The translations under genes and the position numbers were made by a program. From Flavobacterium sp. (GTDB taxonomy: Bacteria > Bacteroidota > Bacteroidia > Flavobacteriales > Flavobacteriaceae), in contig NZ_SEBR01000021.1 in assembly GCF_004295795.1 (NCBI RefSeq), positions 42,131 through 106,130 on the forward strand: a stretch of 64,000 nt of DNA. The letters are read 5' to 3'. Positions 63,997-64,000 of the stretch are shown here, in pieces. The notes beneath the pieces were generated by a model. That model was not told the DNA's origin. It saw only the letters and a list, made by a program, of their open reading frames with translations, and searched no databases. Numbering within the stretch: the first letter of the stretch is position 1; every line of letters starts with the position of its first letter.

Positions 63997-64000
63997 AAAA

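Noticed and set aside
62537..64000. Insertion sequence with transposase
   Set aside because: No frame longer than about 100 codons with protein-like composition was found; only repeats are present.
1..64000. tRNA, rRNA or phage genes
   Set aside because: I saw no cloverleaf with a TTCGANNC-type loop and CCA-end context, no rRNA landmark and no phage structural gene; a short tRNA could be missed by eye.

Overview
The window looks like chromosomal DNA of a Flavobacteriaceae bacterium, probably Flavobacterium or a close relative. The evidence is: a giant secreted protein with a type IX secretion (T9SS) C-terminal signal; lipoproteins whose acylated Cys is followed by an acidic stretch; an S46 dipeptidyl-peptidase; a GbsR-type regulator; no clear Shine-Dalgarno sequences; and, in front of many genes, the Bacteroidetes -7 box TAnnTTTG, often only a few bases from the start codon. 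No rRNA, tRNA, CRISPR array, phage or transposase gene was seen. Most genes are housekeeping. What is unusual is a rich set of intergenic repeats and one small regulon.

Layout. 0-10 kb: rlmB, a rhomboid protease, rarA, a secreted unknown, a YjjG-type nucleotidase, radC, a DUF1287 protein, then a leftward group with mpl and a separate TPR gene. 10-28 kb: three very large exported proteins, namely a 2712-residue T9SS adhesin-like protein, a 2143-residue alpha-2-macroglobulin carrying a TonB-plug-like module where the bait region should be, and a DPP7-like S46 peptidase. 28-34 kb: two exported small proteins, then leftward obg, a CNNM/CorC protein, adk and hpt. 34-46 kb: a PQQ-type sugar dehydrogenase lipoprotein coupled to a TonB receptor, small lipoproteins, a DinB gene broken by a frameshift, dctA, purK-purE and an M3 oligopeptidase. 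46-55 kb: two paralogous PAS-LuxR regulators, then a GbsR/MarR regulator followed by DUF2071, DCC, TIGR01777, five small membrane proteins in two paralogous sets, and an SRPBCC gene. 55-62.5 kb: a UbiA-like protein coupled to a hidden 44-residue membrane protein, gcvP, a truncated hemoglobin, a KAS III enzyme, a methyltransferase and a glycosyltransferase. 62.5-64 kb: no gene, but a 1.45 kb inverted-repeat structure.

The best candidate for an undescribed system is the gbsR cluster. A 20-bp palindrome, GTTTCA-N8-TGAAAC, occurs upstream of gbsR itself, upstream of the DUF2071 gene and upstream of the DCC gene. This suggests a self-regulated local regulon of membrane and redox/lipid genes, possibly for envelope or photo-oxidative stress (function inferred).

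The second theme is repeats: two palindrome families (A and B) that also occur as a fixed-spacing pair; hexanucleotide (NNCTGC) arrays at four loci, all on the same strand; 7-bp arrays; a long degenerate array after gcvP; and the large inverted repeat at the right end. Several look like small non-autonomous elements or structured RNAs, but none carries a protein gene.
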